Source of the DNA: Alternaria dauci
Lineage: Eukaryota; Ascomycota; Dothideomycetes; Pleosporales; Pleosporaceae
NCBI RefSeq assembly: GCF_042100115.1
Contig: NC_091272.1
Coordinates: 4,836,001 to 4,900,000 of the forward strand
Direction of reading: 5' to 3'
Length of the DNA stretch: 64,000 nt
In this document: positions 22,701 to 34,359 of the stretch, one piece after another
Layout of the letters: every line of letters starts with the position of its first letter
Numbering within the stretch: position 1 is the stretch's first letter
Program-made: the position numbers and the translations under genes
Notes under the pieces: generated by a model
The model's input: only the letters and a program-made list of their open reading frames with translations
Told to the model about the DNA's origin: nothing
Database searches by the model: none

Positions 22701-23180
22701 CTCGTGAAACAGTGTGTTTGATGCAGCAATGACTGGTATGAGTTGTTGATCAAGTGTCGAGAGTCTTCCGGTCCAGCTCTGTATGATATAGCTCCAGTGG
22801 AGGGTGACTCCTGCATGTCATCTTCTACATAAGCCGCGAAGCCATCGTCAGTGTTGCCATCGGCATTGGATCTGGTAAGCAAGTTGCTGCAATGCGCGGC
22901 CGGCTTGTGGGGTGTCATCTACAGGGCGCACTGGCGGCCGTGCTACGGCAATGTGTCAGCATCGGCAACATTTCAAATGTTGTCATCTGGTCTGGCCCTA
23001 AACTGCGGGGGAAGGAGCACTAGTCTAAATGGGTGAGGAAGGCGTTCAGCTGAGAACCGGCGCTAGTTATGGATTACTCTAACGTCAAACGCCATATTGT
23101 ATGCAGACAAGACCATAATGTGTGAAGACGAGATCCGGCTTCAATTCTCGGGTCGCATCGATTCTCTAATAATACAGCAT
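22701..23180. other. Intergenic, no gene seen
   Basis: Upstream region of the minus-strand fusion flavoprotein and 3' flank of the GMC oxidoreductase gene. No other feature. Confidence 0.5.
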
Positions 23181-25055
23181 CTACTTATGCTCACCAATGA
23201 TCATCTCTGCCGCCTTCTCGGCGATTCCATACACAAGCGTCTGCAGATGCGCACTCGGCAAAAGGGGAATGATGCTCGCATCCACTACCCTCAACCCCTT
23301 GATACCGTAAACCTTCAACTCTGGATCCACCACGCCGCCAGCGTTCTCTGGAAGCAGCGCAGCAGTACCAACAGGGTGATAGATACTCAACGTGTTCGCC
23401 AGCGCATACCTCTGCCAGTCCCCGTCAGTCTGTACCGCATTGCCCGGCTCATACTCTTCGGTCCATACTTCCCTCATGGGCTTCGTAGAGGCGATCTTAC
23501 GCAGATATTTGGCGAGATTTTTAGCAGCAGCGAGATCGTAGGGATGAGATAGGTAGTTAGGGTTGATAAGGGGCTTATCGCTGATGTTCCGGGAGCTGAT
23601 GTGTACGTTACCCTTGCTGAGAGGGTGTTGCACAACGCCGATCAGTGTGAATGTACCGATACCGAATTGCGAGGAGTTGGCAGCAGGGTAGCCTTTGAGG
23701 CCAGTGTAACCGTCTGAGAAGATGACCTCTAGTTGGGGCACCTTGTTTCTCAAAGCGGGAGAGAAGTATGACTTCTTCAACTTATCAGCTGCTGAGATCA
23801 AGTTCGTGTCATTGTCGACGAGTGCGCGGAGCTGAGAGGCAGTTTCGTTACTGACAATGCCCCAAGGGAAGTATGCATAGCCGCTGGCTGTGTAATCGTA
23901 GAGCGACTCGCGGTCTGCGTTGTACAAAGCCAGTTCAGCAGCCGCACGGGTGGCGTTCCTGAGGACGTCAAAGGAAGGGTATTCGGGCTTCAATTGATAG
24001 GAGGCTTGTATGCGGATGTGATCTTGGAGGTTCTCGCCCACATATGGCAAGTGCTTGACAACGGGGATGCTGAGTTTCTCAAGGAGTGATGCGTTTCCGA
24101 TGCCGGAGAGTTCGAGAAGACCGGGAGTTTGGAAGGAACCAGCGGAGAGAATGACTTCCCGCCGCGCGGTGATTGTAGTACCATCTTGTAGGGTAACTCC
24201 CGTGGCAGTTGTGCCCTTGAAGTTGATCTTAGCCACACGGGTATCCAGCTTCAAGGCCAGATTGTCTTTGGCGAGTTTAAGATACTCTGGGGCGTAGGAG
24301 CGAGTGTAATTTGGGCTGACATTACTAGGTTGAGTGGAGACGCCGATGGGATTACCATTCAGACTCTCTCTGTTCGTCGCCAATCCGAGAACGTTCATGG
24401 TAGGATACCATGTGGACTGATGTCGTGGGAAGATTCTGTTGATGAGTGTGGCGATAGGCCCCGTTGTGCCGACTCCTTCGGTGCCATATGCGGGCGACGG
24501 GAGGAAAGTCTCACACTTCAACATTGCGGCATAGAGGCTCTTCCAGTTCCATCCTTCGTTGCCGAGCTGCTTTTCCCAGGCGTCGAGTTCGTATTCGGAA
24601 GTCCTGTCCCATGTCATAAGATTGAGCGCAGAGCTACCTCCAAGGACCTTGCCGCGATTTTGCGCGAAGACGCGGTTGTTGGCATTGGCTTGTGCAATGG
24701 TGGTCAAATTCCAGTCGTATTTCCCCGCTAGTGTTGATCCTTTTCTTCCCGGCACGAAAATCCCAGGCTCCTGACGGCCATCAGGTCCAGCTTCTATGAC
24801 GAGGACGCTGAGATCTGGAAGGCCGAGACTGATGCGCGAAGCAACGGCGAGACCTGCAGTTCCGCCTCCAATGACTATCTACATAGCTTGTCAGATTACC
24901 ACTAGAGCTAGAATATGAACTCCTGGTTTCTAAAGGCAACTTACAAAATCATAAGAGCTGGAATTGCCGGGTAGACCTTCCTCTCGCCCGATGACTGATG
25001 CGCTGCCATAGCCTGCCAGCACAGACACAAGTAACGCGGAAGGATATGCCTTCAT
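23181..25055 (-). CDS. Secreted GMC-family FAD oxidoreductase
   Basis: Two exons on the minus strand, 25055-24945 and 24878-23181, 602 aa. The 66-nt intron (GTAAGTT...TATGTAG) splits the FAD motif; joined it reads SSSYDFIVIGGGTAGLAVASR, the GxGxxG dinucleotide-binding loop. A signal peptide (MKAYPSALLVSVLAGYGSAS) comes first. GMC hallmarks follow: EAGPDG, GKVLGGSSALNLMTWDR, AGSFQTPGLLELSGIG, and the C-terminal active-site region YHPVGTAALLPE and VVDASIIPLLPSAHLQT. The two catalytic His are probably those of YHPVGT and SAHLQT. Members oxidise alcohols or sugars, passing electrons to O2 or quinones. The substrate (glucose, aryl alcohol or other) cannot be told. It lies in tandem with the fusion flavoprotein, 480 bp apart. 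Confidence 0.92.
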
Positions 25056-26160
25056 GATGTTGCCGTGAAGAGAAGCAGCGTGTTCTCTAGATGTCTGTAC
25101 GGTCACCGAAAGACGCAGAGTCTCGTAAAAGCCCGTTCTCGAGCACACCAGCTTGATATAAATTGCGTGTCAGCGCCACCGAGCTACGAAACGGATGCTA
25201 GTGATATGCAGAGCCGAATCCGAAATCCAAGGTTCCGTATGCAAGAGCGGCCTGGATTCGTTTATTGTTATTATCCGATGCGAGACAGGACAAGGTACCG
25301 GCAAAACATCCACTTTTGGCTGCGCAATTACGCCTGACTACCGGGTATAGCAGACAACTAATCCGGATGCCTGGTTACAACTTTCTTTCGACCTTTGATC
25401 TCTCCCATAGTCGCGCTTTCGTGGAAGTGCAATGTCAGCGTGCACCTAGCAAAGAGCCATCGGTGTGTGAGATCTGAACGCGCCCATGAAGTCCACTCAA
25501 ATTTTAGAATCTTCCTCGGATGCTCTGCCGCAGTGTGGACCCGGGAGACAATGAGCGGGAGCTAAGAGCCTTTTGCATGACAGCACAGAACGCGCGAGTC
25601 GCATTGCGCTTCATCGGTCCTATATAGTAGTGGCCATGATAATGTGTGCAAAGCTCTTGCTCGCAAGCTTCAGGCGTACCGCCAAGGCTATCTCGCAACT
25701 GGTCTAGATGCGCGTACACGGCAGAGCTACGGATGGAAGAGAGATAGATATGGACGAGTGAGGTATTGGTGAATGAGGATCAGCCACCCTAGAAAGGTGC
25801 AAGTGGACATCCGCGCTAGTCAGCGTCTTGTCCCTCTATCAGCAGGTATGACATCGCAATCTCCAAATTAAAATCTTCCCACTTCTAGCTGCAAATCAAT
25901 CTTCAGTCGTGGTGAACACACCTTGACAATATGCCTTCTTTCGTGAGGTATTATCTCGGCGCGATGAAAACAATACGAGAGAGCTGGCCTGGCGTGGCCA
26001 GGGTGCCAGACCAGCTGGACCCCTAATTTAGTCCTTCTCCGCGTCTCAAGCTTCGCAAAAGCGGATGTTGACCAACGGCCAACATCCCCATTATCATCTA
26101 CCATACTGAATCTCGTTTGTAAGATATTTGGATTCCTACCGTCGCGCATTCGACCCAACC
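25056..26160. other. Intergenic, no gene seen
   Basis: Shared upstream region of the GMC gene (minus) and MARVEL gene (plus). Short ORFs inside lack any supportable feature. Confidence 0.5.
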
Positions 26161-26908
26161 ATGGCAATGCGCAAGAACCGGGTGAAGCCTACAGCATACC
26201 CATTCCTGCCTTTCCATGTCATACGATGCGCCCAACTACTGTCTTCGCTCGTAGTAGCGAGCATCATGTTTTATTTCCTGCGTGAACTATCGCGTGATGG
26301 GTATAGGTTACCCTGGACGTTCATTTTGGCAAGTATTTCTACCGCATACAGCATCGCAATGCTAACATTTGCCGTAGCTGATGACAGTTTCCCTCCTAAC
26401 TCTCACCGCGCTCACCTTCACAATCTTCCTCTATATTCGTCATGGACTATCCGCGTCCCTCAACCTTACCCTTAACGCCCTCCTCGCACTTCTCTGGACA
26501 GTATCCTTTGCTCTACTAGCATGGTGGTCCTCAGGCACATTGGCACATGTATGTGATGAGAAGAATTGGGAGTCGGAGGCAGGCATAAGCGTGTGCAGGA
26601 TGTACAAGGCGCTGTTCAGTTTTGCGTTGCTGGGCTTTGTGGCGACAGCACTGGCGTTGGGGTTGGATATCAGGGTCATGAGAGGCGCGAGGAGGAGGGG
26701 CGTCTTCCAGCAACTGGATGTGCTAGATGGTGGAAATGGGAAAAGAGATGGTGAAGTGGGAGAGGAGGATATCAACCCGAACCCAGTCGCGGCACGAGCG
26801 CAACATGCGAGGGCAGGGGACGGGTATGCGCTGCCGGAAGAGCAGTTTGAGTATGACGATATTGGATATCAAGGCGCAGCAGGGCAGGTCGGGCAAAGTA
26901 GGATATGA
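26161..26908 (+). CDS. MARVEL-type four-helix membrane protein
   Basis: Two exons, 26161-26332 and 26388-26908, 230 aa. The 55-nt intron (GTATTT...GCTAACATTTGCCGTAGCTGATGACAG) is set by reading frame; the nearer GTAG acceptor would break it. Four hydrophobic segments are visible: CAQLLSSLVVASIMFYFL, FILAISLLTLTALTFTIFLY, LNALLALLWTVSFALLAWW and ALFSFALLGFVATALALGL. A loop with CDEKNWESEAGISVCR sits between segments 3 and 4, and a polar acidic tail faces the cytosol. This is the layout of fungal MARVEL-domain proteins linked to membrane organisation. The precise role is unknown. Confidence 0.85.
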
Positions 26909-26996
26909 AGAGCAGGAGAAGGCAATAATATAAGAATCATTAACACACTATCTTGAACGCTGCCCAATGCTGGCATGATGCCGGGTATCAAGAAAT

Positions 26997-27972
26997 CTAG
27001 AAAATGTCGCCCATGATGGCGTCCCTCCCATTCATGGCTGCAGCCGCGGCATGCTCTGTGCCAATGTCCGCATCCATGGACATTGAGGGAGCCTCGCGCG
27101 CAGTGATTTCGTCCTCAACAAACACACCGAGGCCACCAAAAGCTTCGCGCAATGTCCGACTGCAGTAGTCTTGTAGACTGTGTCCTCCTACCAAATGTGC
27201 CGGATCCTTCTTCATACGTGCGTACCAGTCGACATCGTAGTTGTCCTGAAGTACGTAGTATTGTGGCGCGATGACATAACCGCCGAATGGGTCGAAAGGT
27301 GCTTCTACGGGTGGCGCGACGCGCTTCTTGAGTCCGCGGATTACGAAGCCCGAGTCGACATCATCCTTGAGCGCGGGACCTTTACGAGCAGCGGCTTCTT
27401 GTTCTGCCTTTTGGAGAGCCTCGAATTTCCTCAGTTTTGCCCAGGTCGCGTCCACGTCGATATTGAGGATGAGATTCCAGTTGATCTCTTCGACCTGCTC
27501 GAGGTAATCGTTGTAGTCTCGAAGCGTCTCGAAATCGTCTTCTGTTTTGTTCATGCTATGTGAACGTTAGCTACGCCTCAAAAGGGTCGACTGGACGCAC
27601 TTACATCTTCATGACCTTCTTCCTGAGATCGACCTCTCGCTCCACCTTCAGATCCTCGAAAGTTGCCCTCCGGAAGTTCCTGTAAGCCAGCGTCTTTGCG
27701 CATCCTGCAACAGGACATATACTATTGCCTTTACCAAACAGTCGCTCTACGCAGGTATCGCACATCTTATGGTAACATATTGGGTTGATCTTGAACTGCA
27801 TGTTCGAGTTGAGAAACCGCGACGACCTGCATACGGGGCACGAGTCTGAGACATCGTCAGCAAGAGGAATGGAACGAGGCGACGGCTGCAAAGACAAGCT
27901 GTAGAGGGTTTTGGAGAGAGACGCACCGCCATCTTGCTGCTTGGACGCGTCGGCGCCGCGCGATTTGGACAT
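26997..27972 (-). CDS. TFB3: TFIIH/CAK assembly subunit Tfb3 (MAT1 homologue)
   Basis: Three exons on the minus strand, 27972-27927, 27845-27605 and 27555-26997, 281 aa. The N-terminus has a C3HC4 RING: CPVCRSSRFLNSNMQFKINP, CYHKMCDTCVERLF and CPVAGC, then TLAYRNFRRATFEDLKVEREVDLRKKV, the signature of MAT1/Tfb3, which tethers the CDK-activating kinase to core TFIIH for transcription and repair. Intron 2 (49 nt) joins KKVMKI-MNKTEDDFETLRDYN. Intron 1 (81 nt, with CTGAC branch and CAG) has no stop and a length of 3n, so it looks like coding; removing it brings the RING next to the N-terminus (KQQDGDSCPVC), as in relatives. The protein is shorter than yeast Tfb3 (~320 aa). It is divergent from the URI/Bud27 gene. 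Confidence 0.93.
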
Positions 27973-28310
27973 GGCGGAGGTTGTGGCGGAGACAGGTCTC
28001 GAGGCTTGACGGATATGGGACCTCGGGAAGCGAAAGGATGCTGCTGACTCAGCGTGTAGAAGTCGCTGGTCGGGTTATGAGATTGGGAGCATGACCGGAT
28101 AGCTATGAGTCTATACGAAGCGATGGTATTGATAATATTGAGGTCCAAGCACTCCCTCTGTCTGACAAACGGCGGACCGGCGATCTGTATGCAGACGTAG
28201 CATGGTTTCCTTTGTGGGGCCAGCCGCCAAGACCGGCGCTTTTTCTTGTACACAAAATTCCTGCACCTTTCCTTCCTCTCTCGCACTCTCCCCCCCACCA
28301 CATCAACAAA
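27973..28310. promoter_or_regulatory. Bidirectional promoter, TFB3 / BUD27
   Basis: 338 bp separate two divergent starts. The DNA just before 28311 is C/T-rich (CCTTTCCTTCCTCTC...), a common fungal core-promoter or leader feature. No TATA box is seen. Confidence 0.5.
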
Positions 28311-30131
28311 ATGGCAGCCTCGACCCAGAGCGCTCTAGAGGAGCTCGAGCGCAGTCGTGCGCAGCTACAGCAAAATGTCGATAAGCTGCGCAAGGCACTC
28401 TCCCACTGGACGACCTGGGAGGCTGAGTATGAGACGCTGAAAGAAGAGATACAAGAAGCCGGCGATCCCTCGCCCTCGCAGATACGTGAGATGGTACGCG
28501 GCCTCGAACTTACCCTGCTGGACCAGAAGGAAGTCGAGGAGCTGCTCTGCAAGAACTCGCCGTCGGAACGCACTGCTAACCAAGTTATTGACATGATCTC
28601 TAGACGCATTGACTATGTTCGGACGAGTAGTGCTACTATCGAGAAGAATCTTGATACTGCCGAGAAGAAGCTTGCCGGTGTCGACGTCCTCCTGGAGCCA
28701 GGCATGGACAACGAAGAAGGCGAGCCGATGATGGACATTGAAGAAGAACTGGATGACGAGGGCAACGAAGTCTCGAGCTCTGTCAACCAGACGGGCAAGG
28801 CTGCGGCTGAGCTTGTTGAGGTGCTGCGCAAGGCTGGCATCCAAAAAGCTGAGCTGGAGAAGAAGAATGCGCAAGAAAAGGCGCAAGATACACTGTCCAC
28901 ATCTTCACCGGCTTCACATACTGTTTCGCATTCGAAATCTTCACCACCATCCTCCGAATCCACGGCTGCCATGACCGACAATCAAGCTTCAGAGCCAGCG
29001 TCTGGGAAGAAGTCTGTGTCTTTCGCCGAAGTTGTCGACGTCGAACCGGCTCCGAAAGCGATACAAGACACTGACGAAGATGAGGCTGCGAAGGTCGCCT
29101 CACTGCTCTTCCCAGAAGGCACGCGTGCTATCGACCTCGAACAGGACGATGTGGACTTGTCCAATGCTATCATCCCGAGCGATAAGACTCCAGAGGAAGC
29201 CGAGCTGAGGAGGCAGATGCTGCAATACGGCATGTCAGAAATCGGACAGATTGTCGCCGAACTCGATCTGGATCAGCCTACCGCGTCATACTCGGACGAT
29301 GAGGATGACGACGATTATGGCGACTACGATACCGAGGATGAAGAAGAGGAAGACGAGTACGGTCGCAGCACTAAGCCAGTCATCACCGAAGAATATCGAA
29401 AGCAGATGATGGAGCTCGAAAAGAAGTTGGGCGCTCGTATGCTCGAGAACGTGGGACCTGAGCCGGAAAAGCAATCCCTCGAAGAACACATCGGAGACAT
29501 TCGCACAATGCGTGTGAAGAGTGACGATCAGTTTGACGAATCTTTGGGCTCTTCCTTGGCATCGTCTGCTACCGGCGCGGCCAAGGAGCTAAAGAAGAAG
29601 GGAGTGCGCTTTGCTGATAACCTGGACATCTCCGAGGCACCGAAACCGGTACAGCAACCGGCTCGAGCTGCCCAGCCAGCAGTGAAGTCGACTCCAACCA
29701 TTTCCGACACCATTGTCGAGCGGTCTGCAGTTCCTGTAGCGCCAGTGGAGCCTCCCAAGCCTACCAAAGTATCCAAGTTCAAGAGTGCCCGTGCTGCAGC
29801 AAACACTCCTCCTCAGATGCTGCCGACCCCTCCTGTACCAGACCCACCACCTGTGCCAAGTGGGCCTGTTGGACGAACAATAGCCAACACTATAACCGAG
29901 CACGCTCCCTTGCCATCTGAACCTCAGGCTCCTGATGAGTTTGATCCAGTTCTTCTGAATCGCGAAATTCAAGCAGAGTACCACAAAGCGTGCAATCGGT
30001 TCATCCAGCGACAGGGTGGTTTCAAGGCGACCGAAGAAGACGAAGAAAGCCCGATTGTCGAAGAACGAGATGGCAAAACGAAGAAGGTGAGCCGTTTCAT
30101 GGCGGCCAGACTCAAGGCCGAGGGTATGTAA
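28311..30131 (+). CDS. BUD27: URI/Bud27-type unconventional prefoldin
   Basis: A single exon of 606 aa. Residues ~1-130 form a prefoldin-like coiled coil (LEELERSRAQLQQNVDKLRKAL ... IEKNLDTAEKKLAGVDVLL) of the alpha-prefoldin type. Acidic linkers follow (DDEDDDDYGDYDTEDEEEEDEYG). The C-terminal segment ends KVSRFMAARLK, with a related SKFKSARAA earlier: the conserved tail motif of fungal Bud27. Family members act as cochaperones in RNA polymerase assembly and translation under TOR control. Two similar islands, KKSVSFAEVV (about residue 233) and KKGVRFADNL (about 428), resemble PP1-docking motifs. The start at 28311 has AAAATGG context; the upstream open frame is leader. Confidence 0.85.
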   Translation: MAASTQSALEELERSRAQLQQNVDKLRKALSHWTTWEAEYETLKEEIQEAGDPSPSQIREMVRGLELTLLDQKEVEELLCKNSPSERTANQVIDMISRRIDYVRTSSATIEKNLDTAEKKLAGVDVLLEPGMDNEEGEPMMDIEEELDDEGNEVSSSVNQTGKAAAELVEVLRKAGIQKAELEKKNAQEKAQDTLSTSSPASHTVSHSKSSPPSSESTAAMTDNQASEPASGKKSVSFAEVVDVEPAPKAIQDTDEDEAAKVASLLFPEGTRAIDLEQDDVDLSNAIIPSDKTPEEAELRRQMLQYGMSEIGQIVAELDLDQPTASYSDDEDDDDYGDYDTEDEEEEDEYGRSTKPVITEEYRKQMMELEKKLGARMLENVGPEPEKQSLEEHIGDIRTMRVKSDDQFDESLGSSLASSATGAAKELKKKGVRFADNLDISEAPKPVQQPARAAQPAVKSTPTISDTIVERSAVPVAPVEPPKPTKVSKFKSARAAANTPPQMLPTPPVPDPPPVPSGPVGRTIANTITEHAPLPSEPQAPDEFDPVLLNREIQAEYHKACNRFIQRQGGFKATEEDEESPIVEERDGKTKKVSRFMAARLKAEGM

Positions 30132-30701
30132 CATGTCCGCATAACGTCGCCACTACGTTTCTATCGTCCCCTTTCTTCTTGACGTGTCGTATTCTTATCA
30201 CGTAGCCCTCTTGAGGGTTACGCCTGCGCATTCTCACAGTGCAGGGCAAAGCTGAAAGATGCTTTGCCAACGGAACAATCCATGTCCGTGACAGATACTA
30301 TCCCATGTATCATGAATCACATTACATTCGTTCCAAGATCGAAACAAGCGGTACCACTAGACTCGCCGGGCCAAAAACTATGCCTACTCGAGGTTCATAT
30401 GCTCCGTACATATATAGCATAAACGCCATTACTGGCATGAATGAATCGAACATGTTGAAATTTGAGGCTTTTGGTGTTTTTGCACGGATGAATACATGGA
30501 AGCGACAATGTTTATGTTGAGTGATGGCTGTCGCCGACGATGCAAGTGGGGGTGCAGGAGGCATCTCGGATCGCTTCAGACGAAGAGGCTGGCAAACCAC
30601 CGTCGTAGCCTTAGTACGTCAGAGGCCATGGCGGGGTGCGGATGGTGGGGTCACCTCCTGGCGGCCGACGTGGAAATTTTTGGTCAACGCCGCCTGCCAC
30701 C
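30132..30701. other. Intergenic, no gene seen
   Basis: 3' flank of BUD27 and promoter of the ataxin-10-like gene. The latter's start has a strong GCCACCATGA context at 30702. Confidence 0.5.
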
Positions 30702-33700
30702 ATGACTTCCGACTCGAGCTCCTCCACGCACTCCGATTCGCCGCCTGCCGCTCTCCATGTGTCGTCGCCCTTTGTAGACTCGACCAAAGACTCTGCCCAC
30801 CTCGCCTTTGCACCCATCGCGCTGGCGCAATACCACAACGTTGCCGAAAAACTGGCCTCCAACAACCTCTACCGCATCCTCCGCGCACCAGGACCCATCC
30901 GTGTATGGGTCTACCGCTCGCTCCTCGCCGAAAATCAACTGTGGAATGACTGGGACCGCCGCTCGCCATCACACCCTGACTTGAATACGGAGACGACCGA
31001 CGGCATGGCTGAAGGCAGCATCAACGACACGGAAAGCATGGGAGACTCTGAGCGCCCTGACAGTTCAAGCGGGATACGTGCGCGGCCCTATCTCACCCGA
31101 CTTCGCCTCGCGCTCGCGCCCTATACCGTGCATTTCCACAACCCAGGCTATGTCAGGGACGATACACTGCGTATGCTGGAGCGCGACGTGGTCAAGAAGA
31201 CACTGGAGGAGTCGCGCAAAAGCCTGGAACTGCGCGAAGAACTCGGCCTCTCGTGGGAGTTCTGGGACGATCTTGCGGGCGTGCTGAAAGCCGCTATACC
31301 CTCGCTTGAGCGGCGATGCTTCGCGGCGCCGGATCCTGCCGCGCCAGAGTACGAAGGCCTGTCGGGCCCGTTGATCGCAAGCTATTCGCCGAGTCTGCTG
31401 AGGGACCTGGAAAGACTGAACCAGCTTGTGTGTATAGCCCGGAACGTGCAGGTGCACGGAGAGAAGGTGCAGAACCTGAGCGCAGACCGGCTGTTCGACA
31501 AGGACATTTTCGCACTGATCAATGTCTGTGTACGTGTCACCGCACGCGGCTACGACGGCGAGGCTGGAACTCAGGACGAAGACAAATGGCAGGGCGTCAT
31601 CAATGCATACAAGAAGCTCCTCATCACCTGCTTGCAGTTCCTCAACAATCTCATCGCACGCAACGAGCAACGCAAGCTTATGCTCTGGATCGAGCTGTTT
31701 GACAGCCACCTCGACAATGAACTGCCCAACTTTGCCGATATGAAGTACAAGATGGACGAATTCCCTCAAGATCAAGGTCCGCCACCTGAAGAACAACCGT
31801 TACCAACAAATGCAGCGCGTAGCTTGGATACATTCAAGATTCCACAACAGCCTGCGTCCTCGCCCTTCCTACTCTACATTGGCGAAACGGGCAACGATGT
31901 CAAGAAGGCCCTGATACATCATGGTGTCAAAGCAGGCGCCAACGAAATCGCCGCCGAATGCAGGCGCAGGTGGCAGACGATGAGCGAGGAAGAGAAGAAC
32001 GTAAGCTAAATTCACGCCACGACGTAGGTCTTTACTAATTCCTTCAGAAATGGAACATGCTGTACGCAGATGTAGTTGCCCGGTACCGCGACCAGATCAC
32101 CCAGTCCAGCACATATCGCAAAGTTGTAGACCAACATGCCAAGAACGAAGAGAGTGTACAGGCACTGGCAAAGAGCATCAACCAACTTCAAGTCGAGGTC
32201 GACAGGATGCGTTCCTCCATCACCGCTCTTCCTGGCGACAAATCTGGCCGCGAGCAACACGCATCCCAACCAGCAGCGGAGAAGCAGTCCCCGAAACCAG
32301 CAATGGATGACTCGTTACTAGATCCTAGCATCAAACGGTCTCCCCCGGCAGGTGAGATCGATTTCCGTGTGACATACCCGCCATCCTTCGGTGCGGAGAT
32401 CCTCCAAAATGGCAAAGAAGATCTGCTTAAGCGCCTGGAGCCAGATCCCGACCGTCCATCAGGGCTAATCAGTGACGTAGCGTCTCCCACTTCTCCTCCG
32501 CCAGAGGATGACGATGACAATGATGACGACTACGATGACATACCTGGTGATGAAGGCCGAGGCTTGCTCACAGATGTTCCACTAATTCTGGGGCCTACCG
32601 AGATCGAAGTCCTACCTATGATAATCATGGCGGGCATTGTTGAGCCAACGGAGGGACAGCCTGGCTACCACTCGGATCCGACTATCTTCAGCAGCGTGAG
32701 GAGCATGCATGGTGTTCGATGCCATTTGCTCCTTGCGCAGGACAATGGCCGGAACCTGCTCAGGGAGCTGTTGATTTTCGTTGCAGCGTGGGATCTACGC
32801 GAGGAAGAGTTATACTTTAAATTCATGGTCAAGATTATGGAAGCTATTCTTGCAAATCAACTACTGCCATTTGCTTACCATGCCTTTAGAGAGTCCGAGT
32901 AAGTACATCTATCCAAAAGGTAGAACCAAGCTCACACTGTGATAGATCGAAAGACATCATCTCTCCGGCCCAGGCAGTCATCATGAAGCTTCTTACCAAT
33001 ATCTTCCGCGCGAGACAAGCCCGTGCACAACCTACGAAGGGTCACCTCAAAGCGAACCATCCGCAAGTGGACCAAGGCGATGTCCACATGGTCAACTTTC
33101 TTCTCACCGAGTTCCGTCGTCATATCGTTCCTCAAACGTGCGCTCTCATCTTCCTGCAAGGCCAAATTCGTGCAGGGCATGCCCAGCCAGAAGACTTTCC
33201 TCTGAATCTCTGGGATATGGAACGCATGTATGAGGGCGTCTATCAATACCTAGAATTCTTTGCCATTCTCACTGAGCATGAGACGTGGAAGAGAATGTTG
33301 AGCAATTGGGAAATCTCTCACGAGCTGGTAACTCTACTGAAAGAGTTAGATGCAGCGATACCTAAGGGTCAGCTATCACCACCACCTCTGAGGAACGTTC
33401 AGCATGCACCACCGCCTCCAGCACCAGTAGAGGTGGATGTTCATTCGCCACAGCAGCAACAACAGCAACCGCCGCAGCCGCAGCCAGTCGCTGTTGAGCG
33501 GCCGTATGACACTTCAGCTGCCACTGCTGAATCATACATACCCCCACCTACCTCACCGTCACCTCGACCATATATAGACGAAGCGGCCGATGAACCCTCC
33601 GACTTTGAATGGCGCAATCTTAAGAAGCTTGCAGTTCTCGTCCTCAGCTCTCTAGTATGGAAAAACAAACATGTCCAAGATCAGATCCGCCCCCTCGGCG

Positions 33701-34359
33701 GTATCGAAGCAGTCCTCAACTGCTGCTCCTACGACGAGCATAATCCATACATCCGAGAACACGCCATAATGTGTCTACGTTTCCTCATGGAAGGCAACAA
33801 GGAGAACCAAGACCGCATCCACGCCCTGGAAAAGGTCAACCAAGATCCCAACGCCAAAACAAAAGAAACCTCAAGTTCAAACCCGAATCCGGCTGCCCCA
33901 GGCGAGAGCAGTGGTAGTAGCGAGAATAGTGGTGGTAGCGGCAGCGGCAGCGGCATCAGATCACCCGTCAACGTCCGTGTGCCCGACGAAGTGCTCGACC
34001 AACAAGGGTACGAAACCTACATGGATAAACAAGGCCAGGTGATGTTGCGCAAACGTCAACCTCAGTCTTCGCCTGCGCACCAGAGTCAGAACCAGCCACT
34101 AACGTCTCGCTCAGATATCGGGGGCACTAGCAACAACGGCAAGGGTAAAGGCAAGAGCGACCTTGCTACTACTGCTGCGTTGGGCGAGATGGCGAAGATG
34201 AGCGGTGGGCTGAGGGATCCTAAGGCGCTGGAGGATATGGTGCAACAGGTTATGCGTGGTTTGCCTAGGGTTCAAGGCTTGAGGGGGGATGAGGAGAGGG
34301 CGGTAGAGGTTGAGGAGGCCTTGAAGAAGTTGGACAAGGGGTTTGATGGGGGCTCGTAA
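30702..34359 (+). CDS. CTR86: Ataxin-10/Ctr86-like protein
   Basis: Three exons, 30702-32000, 32048-32898 and 32946-34359, 1187 aa. Both introns are 47 nt, and the joins read MSEEEKNKWNMLYADV and FRESESKDIISPAQ. The first part is helical. It includes an HMG-box-like stretch (SPFLLYIGETGNDVKKAL ... AAECRRRWQTMSEEEKNKWNMLY). The C-terminal third has FEWRNLKKLAVLVLSSLVWKN and GGIEAVLNCCSYDEHNPYIREHAIMCLRFL, the ataxin-10 domain, an armadillo-like fold linked to cytokinesis. Pro/Gln runs (33420-33490) and a Gly/Ser run separate these parts. An HMG-like box inside an ataxin-10 homologue is unusual and may mark a fungal-specific form. Upstream in-frame Met codons at 30636 and 30642 are possible but have poorer context. 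Confidence 0.85.

Noticed and set aside
26371..26377. Nearer CCGTAG acceptor for the MARVEL intron
   Set aside because: Puts exon 2 out of frame with exon 1; the CAG at 26385-26387 keeps frame.
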